This document shows positions 53,622-62,970 of a stretch of DNA of 64,000 nucleotides, in pieces. Numbering within the stretch: the stretch's first letter is position 1; the number at the start of each line of letters is the position of its first letter. The position numbers and the translations under genes were made by a program. A model generated the notes under the pieces. The model was not told the DNA's origin. It searched no databases and saw only the letters and a list, made by a program, of their open reading frames with translations. The stretch is from Bacteroidaceae bacterium HV4-6-C5C. GTDB lineage: Bacteria > Bacteroidota > Bacteroidia > Bacteroidales > Bacteroidaceae. Where the stretch lies: positions 62,001 through 126,000 of the forward strand of contig VOIU01000009.1 of NCBI GenBank assembly GCA_007896885.1, in the 5' to 3' direction.

Positions 53622-56600
53622 CTAATTTATCCAAATCTCTACAGTATGCTCAATTTTATCATCTACAAGGGGCAAGACCTTTTTATTATGCAATATCTTT
53701 CCATCAAGAACGATACGCTCAGATGCTGAATCTGATATTCGACAAAAAGTAATATGATATATAGTTTCTTTGTAACGATAGTGCACCTTATAACTATTCC
53801 ATTTTTTCGGCAAATGAGGTGAAAAATGTAACGTATCCCTTATTAAGTTTATTCCTAAAAGAGTTTCTACCAAAAGGCGATACATCCAAGCTGCAGAACC
53901 TGTGTACCATGTCCAACCTCCACGACCTAGATGTCCTTCGGCGGCATATACGTCAGCAGCTACCACATAAGGCTCCACCTTATAAACTGATATTTGCTCA
54001 GTAGTACTTCCATGTTGTATAGGGTTTAAAAGATCAAATAATTCCCACGCTTTTTCAGTTTCTCCCATAAGAGCAAAAGCGAACACAATCCAAATAGCCC
54101 CATGTGTATATTGTCCTCCATTTTCACGAACACCCGGTATATAGCCTTTAATGTAGCCTGGATTGAGATTCGATTTATCGAATGCCGGAGTAAATAACTG
54201 AATTAATTTATCTTTGCGGTTTACCAATAGCTTATCTACTTGAGCCATTCCTGAAGCAGACCGTTCAGGATCTCCCGCACCGCTGATAACCGACCAGCTT
54301 TGAGGTAATGAGTCGATACGGCATTCTTCGTTTATTTTCGACCCGATTGGTACTCCATTGTCAAAATAAGCACGCCGATACCACTCTCCATCCCAAGCAT
54401 TCTTCCGAAGATTAATCCGAAGTATTTTTGCTTGCTCAATGCAATAATAGGCAAAAGAAGTATCATTACGAGACAAAGCTAACTTAGAAAATTTTAAAAG
54501 AACATCATATAAAAAGAATCCCAGCCAAACACTTTCGCCCCGACCATCTTTTCCAATGAGATTCATGCCATCATTCCAATCGCCACACCCCATCAACGGC
54601 AATCCGTTTTTCCCAAATTTTAATCCATACTTTATACTTCTTACACAATGTTCATAAATCGTAGCCCGCTCTTCGGAACGTCCGGGTAAATCGTAATATG
54701 ATTCTTCATTAGATCCTAATGGACGTCCTTCAATAAATGACACGCTCTCATCAAGAAGAGCTGCATCACCAACGCTCGTGACATAATGGCTCACAACATA
54801 TGGCAACCACAAATAGTCATCTGAAAAATGTGTTCTTACCCCTTTTCCCAAAGGAGGGTGCCACCAATGCTGCACGTCTCCTTCTCTAAACTGACGACCG
54901 GCAGCTTTAAGTATTTGTTGGCGCGCCATAACAGGTTGGGCATGTACCAGTGCCATTACATCTTGTAGTTGATCACGGAATCCATAAGCCCCTCCCGACT
55001 GATAATATCCCGAACGTGCCCATATTCGACTACTTATCGTTTGGTATAACAACCACCCGTTAGCCATTACATTTACCGATGGGTCGGGAGTATCAACATT
55101 AATTGTACCCAATGTTTTATTCCAATAAGCCCATACCCCATTAAGTGCTTCTTTAACTGCACCAACTTGCCTGAAACGTGAGACTAAATCTCTCATTTCA
55201 TTTTTATTTTGAGCAAAGCCAAGCCTGAAACGAGTTTCACGTTCTTGTCCATCGGCTAACTCAAATACAACTTGAATAGCGGCACAAGGGTCTAAGCCTG
55301 CACCAACTTTACCAGACAAACGGGTCCGTTTCATTGCAGCCGGTTGTGATAAGCTACCGTTGCGTCCAATAAATTCAGTTCTGTCTCCGGTTAGAGTACG
55401 GGATTCACCCACGTCAACAAAGGCAATTTTCCCAGCAAAACCTATATTATAAAAGTTTCTGGCAAAAAACACTCCGGTTTTTACGTCTATCTCAGTCTGG
55501 ACATGAAGCAAGCTTTTTTGTCGCAAATCAGCCAATACCCATTCATAGTATCCCGTAACTGAAATTCTACGATCTCTGCCAGACACATTACGCAATTTCA
55601 ATACATTAAATTTAATGGGAGCATCTATTGCAACATATACAGTAAACTCTGATTCTATGCCATTCTCGCTATGTTCGAATATAGTATATCCAAATCCATG
55701 CCTAATTATATAAGGTGCAAGCCCTCTAACCGGTAGTGGTGTGGGTGACCAATATTGTCCAGACTGTTCATCTCTGATATAAAAGGTTTCTCCCGAAGTG
55801 TCTTTCACCGGATCGTTATTCCAAGGAGTAAGTCGAAATTCATGGGAATTTTCTGCCCAAGTGTATGCACTTCCACTTTCGGAAATAACTGTACCAAACT
55901 GTTCATTGGTCAACACATTGCACCAAGGTGCAGGAGTGGTTTGTCCGGGTTGAAGAGTAATAATATATTCATGCCCGTCAGGAGTAAATCCACCCAAGCC
56001 ATTTTCGAATATTAACTTGCGTGTTGGCAGTTTTACTACAGTTGGTATGGATGAAACTTCGGGCTGCAAAGCAGGAAATTGCAATGCATCATTTATCGTT
56101 AAGGATTCTAATTGCATGGCAAGTGTCCCCTGTTCATCGGTAAGAACAATACGTGCAGCAGACAATAATAACAACATATCGTCATATGGAAGATGTTCAA
56201 TGCGACGGATAAAAATACCTCCAGCTTTTTCTAGTAAAGGAGCTTCAATCCCCAGTGATATGAGATTTATAATCTCATTATGTACTGATTGCCAATACAC
56301 AGAAATATCCTCGTTCAATATGACTAACTCCACAAGCAGGCCTTTCATACGCCAATAAGCATGTGCCAATATAGTTTGTCTTACCAATTCTATACCAGCA
56401 ATATCACTGATACGAACCAGAACAAGAGGAATATCTCCCGAAATGCCATAACCCCAAAGACCGTCTTGCCCTTTTCTGTTACGCTTTAGATTAGACTGTG
56501 AAGCTCTCTTCAAGGAGTTTGCATAAACCAAAGATCCGGCAAGTTTACTATATCGTTGAGCTTCCACTTCAGTAATATTCAATTGATGAAGAATTATTTG

Positions 56601-59600
56601 GCTATGTGTCCAAGCCAATTCAAAAGCACGCTCAGCCATTCTAATATCCTGATATTTATCAATTAATCCTAAGGCTGCATCACGCATCTCAGACATTCCA
56701 AGCAAAACATACACTGTTATCTCTGAGTTAGGTGGTATAGTCACCATTCGCCGTAATGAAATAGCCGGATCTAATACAGACCCACTACTATTAGTTAATG
56801 GTCCTGAATATTGCATAGCTGCAGGATTATTCAATGTACATCCTCTTCCTACAAATAAAGCCCTATCTGTTTCGCAGGAGATATCTTTTTGCTGATTATC
56901 ATCTGTAAGCAATAGATGTATTAAATAAGGTGAACTCTCCATTTCCGAACGAGCACGCCGGGTACATAAAAGGGCTGATAATGTCGGAATAAATTCAGTC
57001 TGCACAAATAAATTACTAAAAGCCGGATGTGCTTCATCCGCACCTTGAGGAGCTATAACAACTTCACTATATGTAGTCAATTCTATTTTTCGGGCTCTAT
57101 TTGAATGATTAATTAATTTGATCCGTCTTAATTCAATATCATCTTCTGGTGAGACGCAGATAGTTGTATGTATTTCAAACTTCAGACCTCTTTGATGGAA
57201 CTCAGAATATGCTTGCGTAAATATTGCTTCGTTATTGGTAGAAGTAGAGATAACGGGTTGATAAGTTATGGAATTAAAACTTTCTTCGTCCTTATTTCTA
57301 AAATAAACAAAAAGCCCTAAATTGTCACTTGTTGCATCTTCTCGCCAACGAGTAATAGCTATATTATTCCATTTGCTATAACCACCACCGGCATTATTTA
57401 CCATAGTATGGTAATGACCATTTGATAATAAATTTACCTCCGGAGCAATATTCATGTCTCTAAAATGGCGCGTTATTTCAGAAGTGTCGAAATTTAACGG
57501 ATGAACTCCTTTTATCTCATATTTAGAATCATCTGAGATAATATTGGCAGCTATATTACGCGGGACACGTTCCTGTAACAATAATTCGTTTGCTTTTAAT
57601 ATCGGACATGACATAAAACGCCGTTGCATCACATTTCCTTTTACCAAGTTAGTCAATGCGAGTAAGCTCATTCCCTGATGATGTACCATAAAGGAACGAA
57701 TATTTACACTTGATTCATTAGGCGGCAGATGTGAAGGAGTGTAATCGATAGCCTCATAATATCCATAAAGACCTTCGTGGCCGGCCGCTGTGAGACGTTC
57801 CATATTGTCGCAAGCCTCAACCGGTGCAACCATCAATGCCATGACAGTAGCATATGGAGCAATAACCAACTCCTTTGATAACCCGCGCTTCAACCCTAAA
57901 CTGGGAATACCAAAAGCTTTATATTGATAATTAAGATAGGCATCGGTAAGGTTATATCCAGACTCAGAAATACCCCATGGGACACCAAGTGTTTTACCAT
58001 ATTCTATTTGGAGTTGTACTGCTCCCTTATAAGTTTTATCAAGTAGAGTTTGCTCAAAATTAGGCATTACCAACAAAGGCATCAGGTACTCAAACATAGA
58101 ACCATTCCATGATAATAAGACAGGTTTATCTTCAATAATAAACAATAACCGACTCAATGAAAACCAATGATCTTGAGGTATCTGGCCTTGAGCAATAGCT
58201 ACATAACTGCATAGCCTTGCTTCTGAAGCCAACATATCATATGACCCTGCATCACTACGTTGTTCTGCTACATTATACCCAATGGAAAACAGTTTCTTTG
58301 ATGTATTATAAAGGAATGTAAAATCTATTTTAGAAAAGACTTCACTTTGCCGCACCAGTCGCTTTATATATTTTATCCTTTCTATGGCATGATTAGCAGC
58401 TTTATGTATACAGTATAACCATGCTGTCAAAGATTGAATCGCATAGCTTTGGTCCTCTGTAAGCTCTATTAATATTGACTCAATTAAAGGACAGAGAGTC
58501 ACCTCTAACTTTGAAATCTCTTGCAAAGTGAGAGAACGATTAAGATCTTTTATCCTTGATATAAGAATATGCATATTCTCTGTTATACCCTCATCTGGCA
58601 ACGTATAATTTATTTCAAGCCAAGGAGCCATATATAATAATTCATTGATATGATCTTCACAGTTGTCTTTCAATGTACGTCCCCATTTTTGTAGCTCTTC
58701 ATTGTTAGAGTCAAATGATCCTATAGTTTGATCAATTTGGATACTAATGAACTTAAGGAATGTAAATGCTTCTTGTAGCGTTTCGGGTTTAATACTCAAA
58801 TCGGTTTCAAGTTGCAAAAGGAGTCTGTTTTGCACCGCATATTCTTTTATTACGCGTACCGTATCAAGTAATCCATTGAAAATATCAGGGCTATATGCAG
58901 AAGTTTTTTTCAATTCTTCAATACCTTGCCCCAATACAAGTAAATGACCGGCTAAGTTTCCACTATCCACACTTGATACATAGAGAGGAAAAAGCGGTTC
59001 GAGTGTATGCGTGTCATACCAATTATAAAAATGTTTTTTATACTTTTTAAGATGGCTCATAGTTACAAACATTAGTTGCGTACGCTCTAACATTTTTCCA
59101 GCAGATAAATATCCTAAATCATACGCCGACAAATTAGCTAATAAGGCTAGTCCTATATTGGTAGGAGATGTACGTGAAGCAATAACCGGTTCTGGGGTTT
59201 CTTGAAAGTTGTCAGGAGGTAGCCAATTTTCTTTGACTGTAACAAACGTTTCGAAGAAATACCATGTTTTACGGGCAATACGATGCAGAAGCAGCGTATG
59301 TTTTACAGCAATATCAGTACTCTGTTTTTTTATAGGTCGACTGATTAGCCATAAAACATAAGGAGCAATTAACCATGCAACCCAGATGGGAAAAGAATAA
59401 AGCAATAGTAGTGGATTGAAAAGGGATAACAACCCAATACAAAGCAAAGCTAAAGCAGAAGTAAACCACATCAAAGCATAAAATCCAAATAAATAATTAC
59501 CGGTTACTTGCTCGGAGGCAATCGATGTTCTCCATTTCAACAAATGGCGATGAGTTATCAATAAACGCCATAGACTAACAGATATTGCTGTAGAATTTAG

Positions 59601-62294
59601 ATAAGCTTCATAGGGCAAAAGTATTAATGAAAGCAAGATTTGTTTAAACTGCCGGATCCCTTTTTTTAAAACTTCACGTAAATGGAAATACCACGACTGT
59701 TCTTTGGATTTATAGATTATGTTAGTCAACAAAGAAACGACAAGTGGCAACATTAGTATAATAGGTATCAACAAGGGCACCAGCCAAATAGCTTTTGGAG
59801 ATAAAAAATAAAATAATACCAATAGCAATAATAGCCCCGGGGCAATCAAACTACGACGAAGATTATCCAACAATTTCCATCTTCCCAATTTGGAAATAGG
59901 ATTTCTCTCCCATTTATGATTGGATGTAGGAACACGTGGAAGCAGCCATTGGATAATCTGCCAATCTCCACGAATCCAACGGTGGCGGCGCATAGCATCC
60001 AAATTATAACTCGGGGGATAAGCCTCATACATTTCAACATCACTGACCAAAGCCGACCGGACATACGTAGACTCAAGCAGGTCGTGGCTAAGTATTTTAT
60101 TTTCAGGAAACCGATCAGCTAGTACTTGTTCAAAAGCATCCACATCATAAATACCTTTTCCAATATAAGAACCTTCGCGAAAAACATCTTGATATACATC
60201 TGAGATAGCACGCGTATAAGGGTCGATACCTGTATCTCCCGATACCAAACGGGTAAATATGGACCTTTGACTACTTGCCAAGTTTATGGCGATACGAGGT
60301 TGAAGAATGCCATAGCCTTTAACAACTACATTATGCTTTGTATCAAAAATCGGATGATTTAACGGATGAGCCATGGTTCCTATCAATTTATGAGCCGTAT
60401 TGCCCGGTAATTGAGTATCCGTATCTAAAGTGATTACATATTTGATTGAAGAAAGCGCCGATTGATCTCCTATTATTTTGGAAAAAGCATCTGAGGCACC
60501 TCCTCTCAAGAAGGCATTGAAATCCATAAGCTTCCCCCGTTTACGTTCATATCCTATCCACTTGCTTTCAGTGGAATTCCAACGACGAGGCCGGTGAAAA
60601 AGGTAAAATATAGATACACCGCTAGTGGATGTGTATTTTTTATTTAGCCTTTCAATACCTTTTTTCGTTTGTTCTAGCAAAAGATTATCAAAAGGCATTG
60701 TTTCTTGTTGTGCATCAAGAAAGTCTGTAAGCAAAGCAAAATGTATATTTTCATCACGATTAGACAAATAATGAAGTTCCATATTATCTATAAGTTTCTC
60801 AATAGCATCGATGTTTGAAAGCATAGTTGGAATAACAACCATAGTTGCATTCTCTGAAGGTATACCCTCTGAGAAATCGAGTCGGGGAAGTATCTTGGGT
60901 TTAATGAGTAACATTGACAACCAATTCACTAAATCTACCACCAACTGACTGACACATAGGAGGAAAACAAATGATAGAATTACCATTTTCCAATTATCGA
61001 GAAAGATATCTTGAGTATGCAGTATTTTTATGAAAATACCAGCAGCAATCAAAGATAGAGAAACAATGCCTCCTGCATATAGGAAAAGAGGGTGCTTATA
61101 AACAAGGCGTTCAATAAAAACGGTAACTGTCTTTTTTATTTTAAGTGCTTGGAAAAGTTCATCTTGTCCATCGTCTATCAAATAAAATCCAACATGAGTA
61201 GTCCGTATACGGTTATCTCGTTTTTTAGCTTCTTCGGCAAGTTTTATTGCTTGGCTAGCTACTTCCCATTCAGTACATAAACTTTTTTTTGCAAAATGTT
61301 CTATGAAATGGCGGTAGTGGTCACGTGTAACAAAATCCATTTTAGAGTATATCTGGGAAGGATCATTCTGAAGTATTTTTTCAATAAAGCTTAATGCTTC
61401 AACAAAATTTTTCCAATCAATGATGCTCAAAGTCCGAAAACTGTTAATACTGTGACTTACAGACAACTGATCGGCTGCCAGATCCTGATTCTCCGCATGT
61501 AATAATTCCTCGATAGACAAACCATTTTCAACCAGCCGTTGTTCAAGCCAACTCCTTGCAATCTGTAAAGTGGGATTATGAGGCGACATTCGTTGACAAA
61601 ATTCTGAAACAAAGGCACAAGTCATAGGAATGTCCGACTTTGCCATATCTGAGACTACCTCCACAAGCCTGGATGGCTTTTTTTTTGCCACTAATTGCAA
61701 TTTTTCTATCCACAGATTTGCCTCGTCGCGATCTAATTGATTCTTCTGCAAGCGTATTACAATTCGTTGAAGGTTCTCAATTAACGCTAATCTTAGCATT
61801 ATTGGAACAGCCCAAAGTTCTCCTAATTTTAGTTGGATCCCAGTTTGATAAGCATTAATAAATGCCCGAAGTGAGTCTTCATCTATTTGTGCATCTACAT
61901 GAGAAATAAGCTCTAATATGATACCATAAATGCGGGGCAAATCACGGTATATCCCTGCTGCAAGGCAAGGTAATTCTTGACTGTATCTCTGAGGAAAATG
62001 TAGCCTTGCCAACTGTATCTGTTCTTCTATCAAATAAAAATTATCGATTAACCATGTGGTGGCAGGAATAATATTATGATTTTTATTGAACATAAGTCCC
62101 GCTCTATTGAACTCATGAAGAACCTTATCATTATAATTGAGGCGTGCCAATAAAAAATGATCTTTCTTGCTATTTGCTAGTTGTTGCTGCTCAGCTAGTC
62201 CTTTTGCATGTTGTATGAGTTGCTCTATGTTGAACAATTCATCTCGCAAAGGATTCTCGTTAAGTTTAGTTTCTAAATACGTTAATTCATCCAT
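53622..62294 (-). CDS. NdvB/ChvB-like cyclic beta-1,2-glucan synthase
   Basis: A 2890-residue membrane enzyme, similar in length to NdvB/ChvB/Cgs (about 2830-2870). The order of parts is a helical N-terminal region (1-390), membrane helices (about 395-465), a GT84 glycosyltransferase core with YVITLDTDTQLPG and MRRHRWIRGDWQIIQWLLP, further helices (about 830-1000), and a glycoamylase-like domain with VPWGISESGYNLTDAYLNYQ. Two carbohydrate-binding-type beta domains and a C-terminal GH94 phosphorylase domain follow, with HWWHPPLGKGVRTHFSDDYL and the catalytic-Asp segment GCGDWNDGMNLI. In rhizobia and Brucella it makes cyclic beta-1,2-glucan, an osmoregulated periplasmic glucan and virulence or symbiosis factor. 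It is the largest gene of the stress operon. Specificity in Bacteroidales is inferred. Confidence 0.88.
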   Translation of the reverse strand: MDELTYLETKLNENPLRDELFNIEQLIQHAKGLAEQQQLANSKKDHFLLARLNYNDKVLHEFNRAGLMFNKNHNIIPATTWLIDNFYLIEEQIQLARLHFPQRYSQELPCLAAGIYRDLPRIYGIILELISHVDAQIDEDSLRAFINAYQTGIQLKLGELWAVPIMLRLALIENLQRIVIRLQKNQLDRDEANLWIEKLQLVAKKKPSRLVEVVSDMAKSDIPMTCAFVSEFCQRMSPHNPTLQIARSWLEQRLVENGLSIEELLHAENQDLAADQLSVSHSINSFRTLSIIDWKNFVEALSFIEKILQNDPSQIYSKMDFVTRDHYRHFIEHFAKKSLCTEWEVASQAIKLAEEAKKRDNRIRTTHVGFYLIDDGQDELFQALKIKKTVTVFIERLVYKHPLFLYAGGIVSLSLIAAGIFIKILHTQDIFLDNWKMVILSFVFLLCVSQLVVDLVNWLSMLLIKPKILPRLDFSEGIPSENATMVVIPTMLSNIDAIEKLIDNMELHYLSNRDENIHFALLTDFLDAQQETMPFDNLLLEQTKKGIERLNKKYTSTSGVSIFYLFHRPRRWNSTESKWIGYERKRGKLMDFNAFLRGGASDAFSKIIGDQSALSSIKYVITLDTDTQLPGNTAHKLIGTMAHPLNHPIFDTKHNVVVKGYGILQPRIAINLASSQRSIFTRLVSGDTGIDPYTRAISDVYQDVFREGSYIGKGIYDVDAFEQVLADRFPENKILSHDLLESTYVRSALVSDVEMYEAYPPSYNLDAMRRHRWIRGDWQIIQWLLPRVPTSNHKWERNPISKLGRWKLLDNLRRSLIAPGLLLLLVLFYFLSPKAIWLVPLLIPIILMLPLVVSLLTNIIYKSKEQSWYFHLREVLKKGIRQFKQILLSLILLPYEAYLNSTAISVSLWRLLITHRHLLKWRTSIASEQVTGNYLFGFYALMWFTSALALLCIGLLSLFNPLLLLYSFPIWVAWLIAPYVLWLISRPIKKQSTDIAVKHTLLLHRIARKTWYFFETFVTVKENWLPPDNFQETPEPVIASRTSPTNIGLALLANLSAYDLGYLSAGKMLERTQLMFVTMSHLKKYKKHFYNWYDTHTLEPLFPLYVSSVDSGNLAGHLLVLGQGIEELKKTSAYSPDIFNGLLDTVRVIKEYAVQNRLLLQLETDLSIKPETLQEAFTFLKFISIQIDQTIGSFDSNNEELQKWGRTLKDNCEDHINELLYMAPWLEINYTLPDEGITENMHILISRIKDLNRSLTLQEISKLEVTLCPLIESILIELTEDQSYAIQSLTAWLYCIHKAANHAIERIKYIKRLVRQSEVFSKIDFTFLYNTSKKLFSIGYNVAEQRSDAGSYDMLASEARLCSYVAIAQGQIPQDHWFSLSRLLFIIEDKPVLLSWNGSMFEYLMPLLVMPNFEQTLLDKTYKGAVQLQIEYGKTLGVPWGISESGYNLTDAYLNYQYKAFGIPSLGLKRGLSKELVIAPYATVMALMVAPVEACDNMERLTAAGHEGLYGYYEAIDYTPSHLPPNESSVNIRSFMVHHQGMSLLALTNLVKGNVMQRRFMSCPILKANELLLQERVPRNIAANIISDDSKYEIKGVHPLNFDTSEITRHFRDMNIAPEVNLLSNGHYHTMVNNAGGGYSKWNNIAITRWREDATSDNLGLFVYFRNKDEESFNSITYQPVISTSTNNEAIFTQAYSEFHQRGLKFEIHTTICVSPEDDIELRRIKLINHSNRARKIELTTYSEVVIAPQGADEAHPAFSNLFVQTEFIPTLSALLCTRRARSEMESSPYLIHLLLTDDNQQKDISCETDRALFVGRGCTLNNPAAMQYSGPLTNSSGSVLDPAISLRRMVTIPPNSEITVYVLLGMSEMRDAALGLIDKYQDIRMAERAFELAWTHSQIILHQLNITEVEAQRYSKLAGSLVYANSLKRASQSNLKRNRKGQDGLWGYGISGDIPLVLVRISDIAGIELVRQTILAHAYWRMKGLLVELVILNEDISVYWQSVHNEIINLISLGIEAPLLEKAGGIFIRRIEHLPYDDMLLLLSAARIVLTDEQGTLAMQLESLTINDALQFPALQPEVSSIPTVVKLPTRKLIFENGLGGFTPDGHEYIITLQPGQTTPAPWCNVLTNEQFGTVISESGSAYTWAENSHEFRLTPWNNDPVKDTSGETFYIRDEQSGQYWSPTPLPVRGLAPYIIRHGFGYTIFEHSENGIESEFTVYVAIDAPIKFNVLKLRNVSGRDRRISVTGYYEWVLADLRQKSLLHVQTEIDVKTGVFFARNFYNIGFAGKIAFVDVGESRTLTGDRTEFIGRNGSLSQPAAMKRTRLSGKVGAGLDPCAAIQVVFELADGQERETRFRLGFAQNKNEMRDLVSRFRQVGAVKEALNGVWAYWNKTLGTINVDTPDPSVNVMANGWLLYQTISSRIWARSGYYQSGGAYGFRDQLQDVMALVHAQPVMARQQILKAAGRQFREGDVQHWWHPPLGKGVRTHFSDDYLWLPYVVSHYVTSVGDAALLDESVSFIEGRPLGSNEESYYDLPGRSEERATIYEHCVRSIKYGLKFGKNGLPLMGCGDWNDGMNLIGKDGRGESVWLGFFLYDVLLKFSKLALSRNDTSFAYYCIEQAKILRINLRKNAWDGEWYRRAYFDNGVPIGSKINEECRIDSLPQSWSVISGAGDPERSASGMAQVDKLLVNRKDKLIQLFTPAFDKSNLNPGYIKGYIPGVRENGGQYTHGAIWIVFAFALMGETEKAWELFDLLNPIQHGSTTEQISVYKVEPYVVAADVYAAEGHLGRGGWTWYTGSAAWMYRLLVETLLGINLIRDTLHFSPHLPKKWNSYKVHYRYKETIYHITFCRISDSASERIVLDGKILHNKKVLPLVDDKIEHTVEIWIN

Positions 62295-62321
62295 ATCTGT
62301 TAAAGATACATTTAACAGATA
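62294..62321 (-). promoter_or_regulatory. Perfect 11-bp inverted repeat at the glucan synthase start codon
   Basis: TATCTGTTAAA (62294-62304) and TTTAACAGATA (62311-62321) are perfect reverse complements around a 6-base centre. One arm ends inside the ATG at 62294. It can form an RNA hairpin that includes the start codon, or serve as a protein-binding site between the AraC gene and the synthase gene. Confidence 0.55.
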
Positions 62322-62360
62322 TATAAAGTGTTACATATTTACGCTTAAATATTACATAAA

Positions 62361-62921
62361 TCACAGATTTTCAATATTGATTTCTCTTTTGGGATGGTGT
62401 GTCTTATAAAATGATAAAGTAATACCAGTTATCTTCTTAAACTGGTTCGATAAATGTGCAATACTACTATAATTCAGTTTGTAAGCAATTTCCGAAAAGG
62501 TCAATTCATTATACTGAATTAACTCTTTTACATATTCTATTTTATGCAATATAATAAAATGGCTTAGGGTAACACCTTCTGACTCTGTAAAAATATTAGA
62601 CAAATATGTATAGCTTAAGTTCAATTTATTACTTAGATAGGTCGAAAAGGTGACTTTTAATTTATTATCCGAATAATGTATTGATTCTATAACCGTCGTT
62701 TTTATTTGTTCAATTATTATATCTTTTTTATCTTCTATCAGTTCTAATCCGGTTCTATGCAAAGCAAATTTAAATAGTTTTTTTTGTTGCTGCGTCATAT
62801 TCATTGAAAGATTTACGACACCCAATTCGACGGTAATATAACTGAGACCTACATTCTTTAATTCTTGCATAACTACCATTTTGCAGCGCTGACTAACCAT
62901 ATGTCTAACATATATTTTCAT
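62361..62921 (-). CDS. AraC-family transcriptional regulator of the stress operon
   Basis: A 186-residue regulator. The C-terminal AraC helix-turn-helix pair is clear (about 85-180): YLSNKLNLSYTYLSNIFTES for the first HTH and FSEIAYKLNYSSIAHLSNQF KKITG for the second. The N-terminus is not a cupin but a small ferredoxin-like/HMA-type domain (IYVRHMVSQRCKMVVMQELK, then LSYITVELGVVNL). It recalls Bacteroidetes AraC proteins with an MVCxRC motif, here with Ser in place of the first Cys. It is encoded 66 bases upstream of the glucan synthase on the same strand and probably regulates this operon. Confidence 0.87.
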   Translation of the reverse strand: MKIYVRHMVSQRCKMVVMQELKNVGLSYITVELGVVNLSMNMTQQQKKLFKFALHRTGLELIEDKKDIIIEQIKTTVIESIHYSDNKLKVTFSTYLSNKLNLSYTYLSNIFTESEGVTLSHFIILHKIEYVKELIQYNELTFSEIAYKLNYSSIAHLSNQFKKITGITLSFYKTHHPKREINIENL

Positions 62922-62950
62922 AGTGATATATTTATCTTTTTAAAATAAAA

Positions 62951-62970
62951 GAGAGTGAAAAGGCACTCTC
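62951..62970 (-). terminator. Minus-strand hairpin terminator upstream of the araC-like gene
   Basis: GAGAGTG (62951-62957) pairs with CACTCTC (62964-62970) with a 6-base loop; on the minus strand TTTTATTTT follows. It would stop transcripts arriving from the right before the AraC gene. Confidence 0.6.
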
